A DNA stretch of 64,000 nucleotides, from positions 421,489-485,488 of the forward strand of contig NZ_PGFI01000012.1 in the NCBI RefSeq assembly GCF_002797755.1, written 5' to 3'. Positions within the stretch are counted from its first letter, which is position 1. Each line of letters starts with the position of its first letter. Positions 56,537 through 64,000 of the stretch are shown here, one piece after another. Position numbers and translations under genes: made by a program. The notes below the pieces were generated by a model that saw only the letters and a program-made list of their open reading frames with translations, did no database searches and was not told the origin of the DNA. Source of the stretch: Brevirhabdus pacifica. GTDB taxonomy: Bacteria; Pseudomonadota; Alphaproteobacteria; Rhodobacterales; Rhodobacteraceae.

Positions 56537-57580
56537 ATGGCACTTGATGAAAATACCCTCAACGCCTTCGTCGGCCGCGTGCTGGGCGATCTTGGCGGCG
56601 CCGTCAGCGTTCCGCTGGTCCGTATCGGCGACGCCCTCGGCCTTTACACCGCGCTCGACAAGCTGGGCCCGTCGACGCCCGAGGAACTGGCGTCGGAAAC
56701 CGACTGTCACCCCCGTTACATCCGCGAATGGCTGTCCGCCCAGACGGCCTCCGGCTATATCACCCACGAGGACGGGCGCTTCTCGCTGTCGCCTGAACAG
56801 GCCTTCGTCTTCGCCTCGCCGGACAGCCCGGCCAACCTGATCGGCGCCTTCGACACCGCCGCCGCGATGGTCGAGAACCAGCCCAAGGTGCAGGCCGCCT
56901 TCAAAAGCGGCAAGGGCGTCGCATGGGGCGACCAGGCCGGATGTCTCTTCTGCTCGGTCGCGCGCATGTTCCGACCGGGCTATGTCAACGCCCTGGTGCA
57001 GGACTGGCTTCCCTCGCTGGACGGGGTGGTCGATCTGCTGAACGAGGGCGCCAGCGTCGCCGACATCGGCTGCGGCCACGGGGTTTCGACCATCGTCATG
57101 GCCCAGGCCTTCCCGAAATCGACCTTCGTCGGCTTCGATTTCCACCCCGGATCGATCGGCGCGGCCAGGGCCCACGCGGCGGCCCATGGCGTCGACAACG
57201 TCCGCTTCGAGGTGGGCCGCGCCCAGGACTTCCCCGGGACCTATGATTTCGTGACCTGCTTTGACTGCCTGCACGACATGGGTGATCCCGTGGCCGCCGC
57301 CGCCCACATCCGCAAGGCGCTTAAATCGGGGGGCCGGTGGATGATCGTCGAGCCCAACGCCGGCGACACGCTCGAGGACAACGTCAACCCGGTCGGGCGG
57401 CTCTTCTACTCGGCCTCAACCATGATCTGCGTGCCCACGTCCCTGGCCCAGGAAACCGGCGCCGCCCTGGGCGCCCAGGCAGGCGAGGGCAGGATCGCCA
57501 AGGTCATCAAGGCCGGCGGCTTCGCCTCGCTCCGGCGCGCGACGGAAACGCCGCTCAATATGGTCCTCGAAGCCAGCTGA
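56537..57580 (+). CDS. class I SAM methyltransferase with winged-helix N-terminus
   Basis: 347 residues. The N-terminal dimerisation/winged-helix part (RIGDALGLYTALDKLGPSTP, EELASETDCHPRYIREWLSA) precedes a Rossmann methyltransferase (VADIGCGHGVSTIVMAQAFP, FVGFDFHPGSIGAAR, FDCLHDMGDPVAAAAHIRKA). This is the Rv2258c-like small-molecule methyltransferase layout. The substrate is unknown. AGGAGG precedes the ATG. It follows the hydrolase-LuxR gene by 123 bases. Confidence 0.9.
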   Translation: MALDENTLNAFVGRVLGDLGGAVSVPLVRIGDALGLYTALDKLGPSTPEELASETDCHPRYIREWLSAQTASGYITHEDGRFSLSPEQAFVFASPDSPANLIGAFDTAAAMVENQPKVQAAFKSGKGVAWGDQAGCLFCSVARMFRPGYVNALVQDWLPSLDGVVDLLNEGASVADIGCGHGVSTIVMAQAFPKSTFVGFDFHPGSIGAARAHAAAHGVDNVRFEVGRAQDFPGTYDFVTCFDCLHDMGDPVAAAAHIRKALKSGGRWMIVEPNAGDTLEDNVNPVGRLFYSASTMICVPTSLAQETGAALGAQAGEGRIAKVIKAGGFASLRRATETPLNMVLEAS

Positions 57581-57619
57581 ACCGGCAGGGCACCCTCGGC
57601 CCGTGCTCATGCCCATGCC

Positions 57620-57654
57620 CACGAAAAAGGCCATCGGAAGATCCCGGTGGCCTT
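57620..57654. terminator. convergent terminator hairpin
   Basis: AAGGCCATCGG and CCGGTGGCCTT pair over 11 bp (one wobble). On the minus strand it ends in five T, so it best serves the lipoprotein gene at 57777; it also lies 40 bases after the methyltransferase stop. Confidence 0.7.
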
Positions 57655-57776
57655 GAGCCGTTATTAAGCAAACAATTAAACTGCGCTGCCCCCAATCCAA
57701 TCACTGTGTCATCACGCGAAGGCTCGGCGGAGCCGAAGTTTCCGAGAAGCCATTACTAATTATTCGAAAGATGATC

Positions 57777-58301
57777 TTACTTGATATTCCCAATTACCTG
57801 CACTCCGTCTTTGGCAATAAAACAAGTGCCTCGGCTTAGGGTAGGCAGGCGATTTCCGCTGAGAGTGAGTTGCGCAGGTGTAACTCCTTCAGGGCAAGGA
57901 GGGATTGAAACGGAGCGCCATCCCTTCTGAGCCATGCATTGAGAAAACGCTCTTCGTCTAAGATCAGCATTCGCATCTACTGAGTAAGTTCGTCCGCCAT
58001 ATGTTTGCCCACCCGATGTGTTGCAAAATGTGGAGTAGCCGATGTTATTGCAAGTCGTATATGTCGGCGTCGTGTATGTCGGCGTCGTATTGACTTGCAT
58101 GTTCTGCGGGACCCTTTGAGCGGCAGACACTTCACAATCCAACTTTTCACTTTCCAAAGCCGCAGGTGTCGCGCCATTTTTATAGAATGGCATCGCGAAC
58201 GGTTTGCCCTCTTTGTAAAGCTGTTCAGGCGTCAACTGCGCGGCGCAGGCCACCACAAGCGTTAAGGCGGGAAAAGATGCGAACATCAATTTTCTATTCA
58301 T
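57777..58301 (-). CDS. AT-richer lipoprotein of unknown function
   Basis: 174 residues. The lipobox-like VVAC (Cys near residue 17 of MNRKLMFASFPALTLVVACA) predicts a lipoprotein. The mature part has TPEQLYKEGKPFAMPFYKNG, a Thr/Tyr/Pro tandem repeat (TTPTYTTPTYTT), six or more Cys and a C-terminal GTCFIAKDGVQVIGNIK. Codon use is clearly more AT-rich than in the genes to its left, so it belongs to the acquired patch. No family is recognised. Confidence 0.7.
   Translation of the reverse strand: MNRKLMFASFPALTLVVACAAQLTPEQLYKEGKPFAMPFYKNGATPAALESEKLDCEVSAAQRVPQNMQVNTTPTYTTPTYTTCNNIGYSTFCNTSGGQTYGGRTYSVDANADLRRRAFSQCMAQKGWRSVSIPPCPEGVTPAQLTLSGNRLPTLSRGTCFIAKDGVQVIGNIK
58054..58090. repeat. 15-base tandem repeat inside the lipoprotein gene
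   Basis: GTCGTATATGTCGGC, GTCGTGTATGTCGGC and a partial third unit. On the minus strand it encodes the Thr-Pro-Thr-Tyr-Thr repeat. Slippage could change the copy number in frame. Confidence 0.75.
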
Positions 58302-58727
58302 TTGGGGCCTATACGTATGTTTCGCAAACAGAGTGCATATAAACCGAAGCTTTTCAAGGCCGTTACGCCACTCATGTTGTCGGGGGAATGACGAGGTTGC
58401 ATCATCCGCACTCGGCACGGCTTTCCCAGCCAATTATTTTGCTTTAACTGCGAGCTTCGCCCGGATAGTAGCTTCCGGCGCTGCTGACGAAAAGCCGCGG
58501 GGCCCAGCGGTCATCCGTGGCCGCGCACCGAACTACCGCTTTCCGCCCTTTTCTCATCATGACACGAGCAATCGCGGCGAAGGCAGGACACTCTCGCAGC
58601 CGACCGCATGAAGGTCCGCATAGCGGACCAACACAGCTTACGACACCCCATGGTTTTTTCCCAACCTTCGAGGTGCACGCGCCGGGCGCCGACAAGTTTT
58701 TTAGTCTCAGATGTTCATGGTGGCTGC

Positions 58728-58755
58728 GACTGAGGTCTGTCTTTCGACCTTAGTC
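58728..58755. repeat. 10-bp hairpin in the gene-poor stretch
   Basis: GACTGAGGTC and GACCTTAGTC pair (one wobble) around an 8-base loop. No T tract follows on either strand. Confidence 0.5.
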
Positions 58756-58960
58756 AGGGTTCCGCCAGCACTCCGGCGCAACCTCGTGACGGTCGCCGAT
58801 GACGATGACGGCTCACCTTAATGACCGCACGAAAGTCGAAACTCGCTCATTGCTCGACACTTCAAGTGGCCTTATTTTATGAGGACGCGCGGCCTGCGGC
58901 GGAAGCGCGGGCAGGCTTCTCCCTCCGAGCCCGAAGTCCCCGCAGGAGAAACTTTGGCTG

Positions 58961-58991
58961 CAAAAAGTGCGCGAAAACCCCGAAAAAGTGC
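58961..58991. repeat. direct repeat pair, candidate TniA-binding sites
   Basis: CAAAAAGTGC at 58961-58970 and GAAAAAGTGC at 58982-58991, 21 bases apart (two helical turns). A related AAGTGCAAGCG follows at 59021. Spaced copies of a short motif near an end are typical of Tn7/Tn5053-type transposase binding, but the motif itself is not known. Confidence 0.35.
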
Positions 58992-59100
58992 AAACATTGC
59001 TTGGCGACATAGCCGTTTGTAAGTGCAAGCGATTACTGACCATCGACACCTCCTAACCCATTGATTTTTCGCGGCCCTCCAAAGCAAAACACCGAGCGAT

Positions 59101-59131
59101 TTGGCCACTTTGATAGCCAATATTGGCCACT
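59101..59131. repeat. TTGGCCACT direct repeats with a palindrome
   Basis: TTGGCCACT at 59101-59109 and 59123-59131, 22 bases apart, with the perfect palindrome GCCAATATTGGC (59116-59127) overlapping the second copy. Possible transposase-binding or regulatory sites about 110-140 bases beyond the tniQ stop. Confidence 0.4.
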
Positions 59132-59170
59132 CGCCGCGCGGCCGAAGCGCGAACATCCGGGAACCGCAAA

Positions 59171-59198
59171 CAGAAAAGGCCGCACTGAAGGGCGGCCT
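59171..59198 (-). terminator. tniQ terminator
   Basis: On the minus strand AGGCCGC and GCGGCCT flank an 8-base loop and are followed by TTTCTGTTT, 41 bases after the tniQ stop. Confidence 0.75.
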
Positions 59199-59238
59199 GT
59201 CATCTTGGTCGAATTTGTTGGGGGAAGTCTTAGTCGGT

Positions 59239-61062
59239 TCAGGCTGGCAGAACCTTCGCGATGTCAGAAGTTCGGTAGATATCCGCTCCGACTTCCCTCC
59301 ACTTGAGAAGGGGCTTCACTCCAACCTTCTTCAGCAAATCCTTCATCGTTCTGACACCGATCCCATCGCGCTTGGCAACATGGGCCAGCGTTGTGAAACG
59401 CTCTTCAAAGGTGGTGACGATTTCAGGCAGGAACCGTGTGATGGGATAGGCTGGATCGGGACCAATGATCTTGAAGGGCATTAGCGAGACATCGCCGCCG
59501 CTCCGACCGGCAAGTTCCCAACCTGCGTCAACAGGAAGTGTGAGAGCCGCAAAAGCATGTGTCGCACCTATCCCAACCAGGACTGCCTCGGCAGTTTTTT
59601 TTACCTCCGCAGGGCAAAGCCGAAGCCCACCGATCCCCGGCTCGTTTTCAACTCGCACGACGCGCTTGAGATATCCCGCCAGGATCAGTTGGACGATGGT
59701 CGAGCCCGGAAGCTTGGCCTTCTCCGACGCCTTCGAAAGCCTCACCAAATCAGCATCTGCTTTTCCGACGAGCGGCGCCTTTGCCTCGAGATCGCGCAGC
59801 AGGTGGGAGATTTCCTCACTGTCCACACCCTGTTGGCTACCACCATCTGCCCTTGAGCCTTGATAAAAGATTGGCGTCAAAAGCCGGTCACTGAGAAGTT
59901 GGCTTGCCAGTGGCCGAGTGCAGTGAAGAACCTCCGGGAGTCTGATCACATCCACGATGCGCTTCACACGCGCTGCAACCTCCCTACCCTTTTCCACCGG
60001 AATGGGAAAATGCGCGACTGCATTGCCTGGGATGACGCCCTCGGCAACCAGCATGTTGCGGAGACGACGAGCATCGTGACCAGTTTCCTTCGCAAGAGAT
60101 GCCACGGTGTGCAGGCGCCGCTCCTCCAAGATCGCACCGAGCACCTTCCTGCCAGCAGGCATCGGAATGTGATCCCACATGAACTCACGCACTATCCGCG
60201 CGATGTCACCGGGGTTCTTCATCGACTTCGAGTGCGCCAAGGCATTGTAAAAGCATCCAAAGATCTTGCGCGGTCCGGGAGACCCCTTTGCATTGGAGAA
60301 CCTGTCGAATTGCTCCTGCAAAGCTTGGCGGACACCAACCTCGCCCTGTGACGTGTAGTGAAAGCCCACCCGACCAGCGCGATCCCATTCAGCTTCTGTC
60401 AGCTCAGGTAGTAGCTGGGTCGGACCGAACTCCAACAAGACGCCCAATAGCTCCGTCGCCCGGACAGCCTGATCCAGTGTCTGTTCATCCAGCCATTGAG
60501 GGCCGGCGTTACCCTCCAGACGAGCCAGGACGTAATCCTGGAGCGGAGAAGGAGCGCGGTGCGCGGATGCGGCGGCGAGGGCCTGCAACGCCTCGCCCTT
60601 CTCCGGGACAACGTGCGTCAACGATTGAAGGCTATCGTTCCAGCTCGCTTTGACCCTGCTCTGGAGGGCAATCTGGTGAGCGGGGCAAGTGCGCACCACC
60701 GCAAAGCTCCAAGTCCAACGCGACCGGCGTTCACCCGCCTGGTCATCTTCATGAAGACATGCCGGGCAGAAGGCGATCTTCGGGCTTGAAAGAAACTCGG
60801 CAGTGACAATCTCCCCGCGAAGATCATACTCCCGCCCTCCCAGGGCGACGGGCACATTTCGCCGGAAATCCGCAACCGTAGCACCGGAAATTTCGGCGAG
60901 GCGCGACAGTGCGGAAAGCTTGTTCGAGATCATATCAAGCGGATCAATCCTGAAGTCTTTCACAGTGGTCGTCAGCGGACGTCCCGTGTGGAATTTGCTG
61001 AAGCGGACCCCATATGAAATCGGAGTCTCATCACCCAGGAAAGGCAGATAAGGCAAAAGCAT
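59239..61062 (-). CDS. tniQ: TniQ-family transposon target-selection protein
   Basis: 607 residues. The N-terminal TniQ domain (LLPYLPFLGDETPISYGVRF) has the zinc pattern Cys99-x2-Cys102 (FCPACLHEDD) and Cys126-x2-His129 (TCPAHQ). The long C-terminal part (about 290-607) has several HTH-like stretches (HTVASLAKETGHDARRLRNM, LAHVAKRDGIGVRTMKDLLK), as in TnsD-like proteins that bind a target site. It is longer than the TniQ of Tn5053 (about 400) or of Cas-linked elements, suggesting direct DNA targeting. It starts one base after the tniB stop (TGAGATG). Confidence 0.88.
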   Translation of the reverse strand: MLLPYLPFLGDETPISYGVRFSKFHTGRPLTTTVKDFRIDPLDMISNKLSALSRLAEISGATVADFRRNVPVALGGREYDLRGEIVTAEFLSSPKIAFCPACLHEDDQAGERRSRWTWSFAVVRTCPAHQIALQSRVKASWNDSLQSLTHVVPEKGEALQALAAASAHRAPSPLQDYVLARLEGNAGPQWLDEQTLDQAVRATELLGVLLEFGPTQLLPELTEAEWDRAGRVGFHYTSQGEVGVRQALQEQFDRFSNAKGSPGPRKIFGCFYNALAHSKSMKNPGDIARIVREFMWDHIPMPAGRKVLGAILEERRLHTVASLAKETGHDARRLRNMLVAEGVIPGNAVAHFPIPVEKGREVAARVKRIVDVIRLPEVLHCTRPLASQLLSDRLLTPIFYQGSRADGGSQQGVDSEEISHLLRDLEAKAPLVGKADADLVRLSKASEKAKLPGSTIVQLILAGYLKRVVRVENEPGIGGLRLCPAEVKKTAEAVLVGIGATHAFAALTLPVDAGWELAGRSGGDVSLMPFKIIGPDPAYPITRFLPEIVTTFEERFTTLAHVAKRDGIGVRTMKDLLKKVGVKPLLKWREVGADIYRTSDIAKVLPA

Positions 61063-61063
61063 C

Positions 61064-62037
61064 TCAACGTGCCCCCTTCTGTTTGTCTGCGCTGTTCTGG
61101 CCGAAGGCAATTTGCCCCCAGTTCTTTACCAGGAAGACGTTCTGGCTCAATTCACAGCCCTCTCTTTGCCCCCACGCCTCCGCGAAATGCTGAATTCTGA
61201 GCTCGGCGTCCCCGGCGAAAGCAGCGACCTCCAACGCAGCAAGCGTGTATTCGATGAACCGTCCGAAACGGCCTCGACTGGCATGCACGAGACGTTCGAG
61301 CAAGTCATGTGAAACGGGAGCGGTCATCCCAGCCTCTTTGCACAGGGTGCGCACGATCTGGTTCAACATCTTCTGGTCTGGCACCGCCGATATCGCCCCC
61401 AATGGCATCTTGCTGAACCGTCGGTTCAGCTGCTCGTCGCTCCCGATCAACGTCCACAGAGTGTCGATGCCGCTCAGGATTAGGCCAACCGCCCCGGCTC
61501 CCTGCATCAGGTTCTTTGTCGACTTGACGGTCATCTGGACCTTGTGGGGAGTTCCCCCTCCGATCAGGTCATGAGCCTCATCAATCCAGACAATCATGAC
61601 ACCACGCAGTTGCAGACGGTGCCGCAGGATCTTCGCAATCTCTTGCTCCGACTTTGCCCAGGACACATTCTCGTATCCTGTCGCAATAAGAAGCTCGATC
61701 AGAAGGCTCTTGGTTGTCGCGCGGGGCTCGGGGCATCGATTTTGATGTATGGCAGGTGACCCTCATATTTTGGCTGGAGCATGGGGTGCCGCGACAGGCC
61801 CTTTTCGATGAGCGTCGATTTCCCGCCACCGGCAGCTTCGATCACCGCAAGTCCCCTCGCGTCTCCGGTCCCGAGGTCCGTCCTCAGTGAAGCCGTCTGC
61901 GCTCCTGCCTCATCGCGAGCGAAGAGACGATCCAATTGGCGCCGGAATTCCTCGTCCCGGCGCGTAGGGATGTATTTGGTTCCTGCCCGGTCCACGGCTG
62001 CGAGAGCCTGGGCCGGGAATGCGGTCATCATGGTCAT
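61064..62037 (-). pseudogene. tniB: TniB/TnsC-like AAA+ ATPase, frameshifted
   Basis: Two frames together give a complete TniB of about 323 residues. The first (62037 to 61699) has Walker A in AAGGGKSTLIEKG (Lys73) and reads PYIKIDAPSPA before running off to a stop. The second continues TTKSLLIELLIATGY, Walker B VMIVWIDEAHDL and the C-terminal sensor region. The join PSPA+TTKSLL is the normal TniB continuation, so two extra bases in the (CG)3 run at 61718-61723 break the frame. The ATPase links TniA to TniQ and target DNA. Damage, a sequencing error or recoding are the options; the first is most likely. Confidence 0.85.
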
Positions 62038-62040
62038 CGA

Positions 62041-63963
62041 TCATTTGTCCCAAAGAGGCATCAGTTCGCCATCATCCTCGTCGCCATCAGAAGCGGCAGG
62101 ATGCTGCTCCGCAGGAAATTGGGTCGGTTCAGTCGGGGCAGAAGAAATATTCGGCTGGTCGCGGACTTTTTCTTCCACGCCCCTTTCCGATGTGCTGGCA
62201 GAAGATAGCCTTTCGCCCCAACGCTGGCTTACGGCGTCGACCGGACGCTCGACTTCATCCTCGGCGATCCGGAAACCCGTGAACCAATTCTGCTCTTCAC
62301 GCTCGATCCGTTCAGAAGACCAGTCCTGCTGCACGACACCGATGCGCCTCATGGCGTATCCGTTTTGCTCCTCTACGAAATCGAGGGCTTGCTGAACGAC
62401 ATGTGCTTTGACCTGCGCGTCGCGTTCATTCTGGATACGCAACTGACGGCGTGCCACCAGCCATTGCTGAGCGGAAACCCCATCGAAGCCTTTGTGGACA
62501 GCACCCACGGGGGACCAAGCCCCGCCGATCTCGACCCAGATCGCACCGATGTCTTCTGGATACCAACGCACCTCCATCTTCATGTCAGAGCCGTGCATCA
62601 AGTGCTGGGCGAGCTTCCTCGAGTGATAGCGCACACCCATTACCGTAATCCCATCCTTATGCAGGACCCGGCTGAACTCCTGCCCGAAGATCAGACGGCG
62701 GTGGGGCAATGAAGGCGGCGGTGTGACACCATATTTCTGCGTGAGGCTCTGCCAGCAATTGCGTGGCGTCTGACCGTTCAGCCCTTCGTGCGGCGTATTA
62801 TGGTAGATATCAACGATCCAGCGCACCAGCACGGCGCAGAGTTGGTCCGCTGCCAGCGCAGCTTTTTCCTCGGGGTCACTCGATCCTCTTCGCAGGATAT
62901 CCCCGAATGTGCACCCGGAAAGGCGCGGCATAAGCCGTGTCGAAAAGGTGCGGAATACGCGCTCGATGTATGGCTTCAACCAAGGCGCCGCAGCCGGTGT
63001 GTGCAGCACATTGATCCCAAGGTCATGCATGCGTGCACGAAACTCGTGGCTGACGTAGTTCTTGCCGCAATCGGTAACAAGCGTGCCGATCATTCCGGAT
63101 TCTGCCCAAGGGTCGAGAGCTCCAGCAGCATCGGACCAGACGCCCTTGTCACGCATCGTCATGTCGACAGTCCGCAATGCGCTCTGCGCCGTCGGTTCGC
63201 GCGACAGGTTCATGCCGACAATGCAACGAGTGCGAACACACAAGGCTACCGTCATCCACCAACGCGCCTTGGTGTCATCCAGGCCATACGTTGCCTTTTC
63301 CTCTTCCGTGAGGAGGCTTAGCAAACCGGAGTCTGCCATGAGAGAGATCAAGTCGATCTTTTGCTCATCCATCTCCACACGCTGCATGGGGCGTTCGACA
63401 TCGATCCCCTGCCCGACGGGCGAAAACGCACGACGAGCAGCATCTCGGCCCTCACGCATGAGTTTGACCCTTGCTGGATCAAGGGATGCTATGGCCGCCA
63501 GAATGGTCGGACGTGAAGGACAGGCCAATTCAGGCTCCCCGGCCTCCATAAGCTTCTTGTTCTCTGCAACAAATGCTGCGCGAACGTCTGTCACGATGTT
63601 GGCAGGAGTCTTTTTCAGATCACTGAGATATCCAAGCACACTTCGATACATGAGCTTTCGCTCATTGTCCGTCAGTTGACGGTTGCGGTTCCCCCGCTGG
63701 GCGACGCCATCGTAAAGAGCTGCAATACCGTGATCCCGGTAGCCTTTCAGCCAGCGCCGGAGGGATCTCGCGCCGACTTTTTTCGGCATTTCGATTTTCT
63801 GGAGAATTCCCGGAGATGAGTGCTTCTCGAGAATTTCGCCGGCTCGCGCGCAGATATTTCTCATTTCCGCCTCGATGGAGACGTCGGTCGTTTTGACCTT
63901 TCCGCGGCTCTGTTGCACAAAGCCTCTGATGTCCGGAGTTCCCCTTTCCCCGGACGGATTCAT
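62041..63963 (-). CDS. tniA: TniA/TnsB-like DDE transposase, N-terminus open to window edge
   Basis: 640 residues from the ATG at 63963. An N-terminal HTH region (GARSLRRWLKGYRDHGIAAL) precedes an integrase-like core with Asp199 (RVEMDEQKID), Asp298 (VTDCGKNY) and Glu334 (PYIERVFRTF), spacing DD(35)E, and a Mu-type C-terminal beta barrel, ending in an acidic tail (DGDEDDGELMPLWDK) likely to contact the ATPase. It cuts and joins the transposon ends. The frame stays open past 63963 to 64000, so the true start may lie outside. The tniB start follows its stop by 3 bases: a tniA-tniB-tniQ operon. Confidence 0.9.
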   Translation of the reverse strand: MNPSGERGTPDIRGFVQQSRGKVKTTDVSIEAEMRNICARAGEILEKHSSPGILQKIEMPKKVGARSLRRWLKGYRDHGIAALYDGVAQRGNRNRQLTDNERKLMYRSVLGYLSDLKKTPANIVTDVRAAFVAENKKLMEAGEPELACPSRPTILAAIASLDPARVKLMREGRDAARRAFSPVGQGIDVERPMQRVEMDEQKIDLISLMADSGLLSLLTEEEKATYGLDDTKARWWMTVALCVRTRCIVGMNLSREPTAQSALRTVDMTMRDKGVWSDAAGALDPWAESGMIGTLVTDCGKNYVSHEFRARMHDLGINVLHTPAAAPWLKPYIERVFRTFSTRLMPRLSGCTFGDILRRGSSDPEEKAALAADQLCAVLVRWIVDIYHNTPHEGLNGQTPRNCWQSLTQKYGVTPPPSLPHRRLIFGQEFSRVLHKDGITVMGVRYHSRKLAQHLMHGSDMKMEVRWYPEDIGAIWVEIGGAWSPVGAVHKGFDGVSAQQWLVARRQLRIQNERDAQVKAHVVQQALDFVEEQNGYAMRRIGVVQQDWSSERIEREEQNWFTGFRIAEDEVERPVDAVSQRWGERLSSASTSERGVEEKVRDQPNISSAPTEPTQFPAEQHPAASDGDEDDGELMPLWDK

Positions 63964-64000
63964 CCCACGGTTTCTGTGACAGGGATGCCAAGCGCGGTGT

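Larger units (their letters stand above)
58302..59238. other. 937-base gene-poor stretch beside the tni module
   Basis: No credible gene. It contains an inverted repeat GGTCCGC/GCGGACC (58613-58629), a hairpin GACTGAGGTC/GACCTTAGTC (58728-58755), direct repeats AAAAAGTGC at 58962 and 58983, TTGGCCACT twice (59101 and 59123), and the tniQ terminator. One end of the transposon is expected here, but the exact boundary and target duplication could not be fixed. Confidence 0.5.

Noticed and set aside
58444..58695. 83-codon minus-strand frame in the gene-poor stretch
   Set aside because: No ribosome site, no family pattern, and no support from context; more likely decayed sequence.
59239..64000. 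CRISPR-associated transposon
   Set aside because: No repeat-spacer array and no cas gene lie within the window; TniQ is longer than in known CRISPR-linked elements.

Overview
The window looks like chromosome of a GC-rich alphaproteobacterium of the Rhodobacterales (Rhodobacteraceae/Roseobacter type). The evidence is a GcrA cell-cycle regulator, an alphaproteobacterial-length L28, the mce-DUF1467 pair, a MidA-PgeF pair, UbiK, a YbjN-type protein, propionate-pathway genes (MeaB, methylmalonyl-CoA epimerase), very high GC in most genes, and promoter-like matches to the alphaproteobacterial general-stress sigma factor EcfG. No genus is claimed. GC differences were judged by eye, not computed.

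Layout. 1-4.7 kb: the 5' part of a PAS/GAF sensor protein, a bifunctional GDP-mannose enzyme (ManC type) and a formate/nitrite-family channel. 4.96-12.1 kb: a compact plus-strand formate dehydrogenase operon. It encodes a small Tat-signal protein, the molybdo/tungsto-enzyme FdhA with Cys rather than selenocysteine at the catalytic position, the FeS subunit FdhB, the cytochrome b subunit FdhC, a 59-residue membrane protein missed by length cut-offs, and two membrane or exported thioredoxins; most genes overlap by ATGA. 12.1-12.9 kb is an 830-base stretch without a convincing gene, carrying an EcfG-like promoter and strong hairpins. 12.9-23.5 kb is housekeeping: rpmB, meaB, a DUF3108 protein, hrpB, gnd, argF, argD, an ABC-2 permease and gcrA.

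23.6-24.7 kb is a small AT-richer patch with one orphan gene and a long hairpin. 24.8-57.6 kb returns to ordinary core and conserved genes: a FadL-type porin, rimO, cutA, an EF-hand protein, a PRC-barrel protein, an M48 lipoprotein protease, a histone-deacetylase-like amidohydrolase, a nitroreductase, an EI24 protein, mce-DUF1467, a response regulator, a GNAT enzyme, the DUF1501/DUF1800 pair, hemerythrin, aspS, cfa, carB, a 24-residue lipoprotein, an HTH protein, csaA-proC, YbjN, ubiK, lgt-midA-pgeF, a 45-residue basic protein, a PAQR/HlyIII protein, an Hyi-family isomerase, an alpha/beta hydrolase-LuxR fusion and a methyltransferase.

57.6-64 kb is a second foreign patch. It holds an AT-richer lipoprotein gene, a long gene-poor stretch with repeated motifs, and a Tn7/Tn5053-like transposition module on the minus strand (tniA-tniB-tniQ) that runs to the window edge. 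The ATPase gene tniB carries a two-base frameshift in a CG run, so the module is probably inactive as sequenced. No CRISPR array, cas gene, tRNA or rRNA was seen. The points most worth following are the non-coding region at 12.1-12.9 kb, the broken tni module with its candidate end repeats, the unusual formate dehydrogenase operon, and the very small genes.
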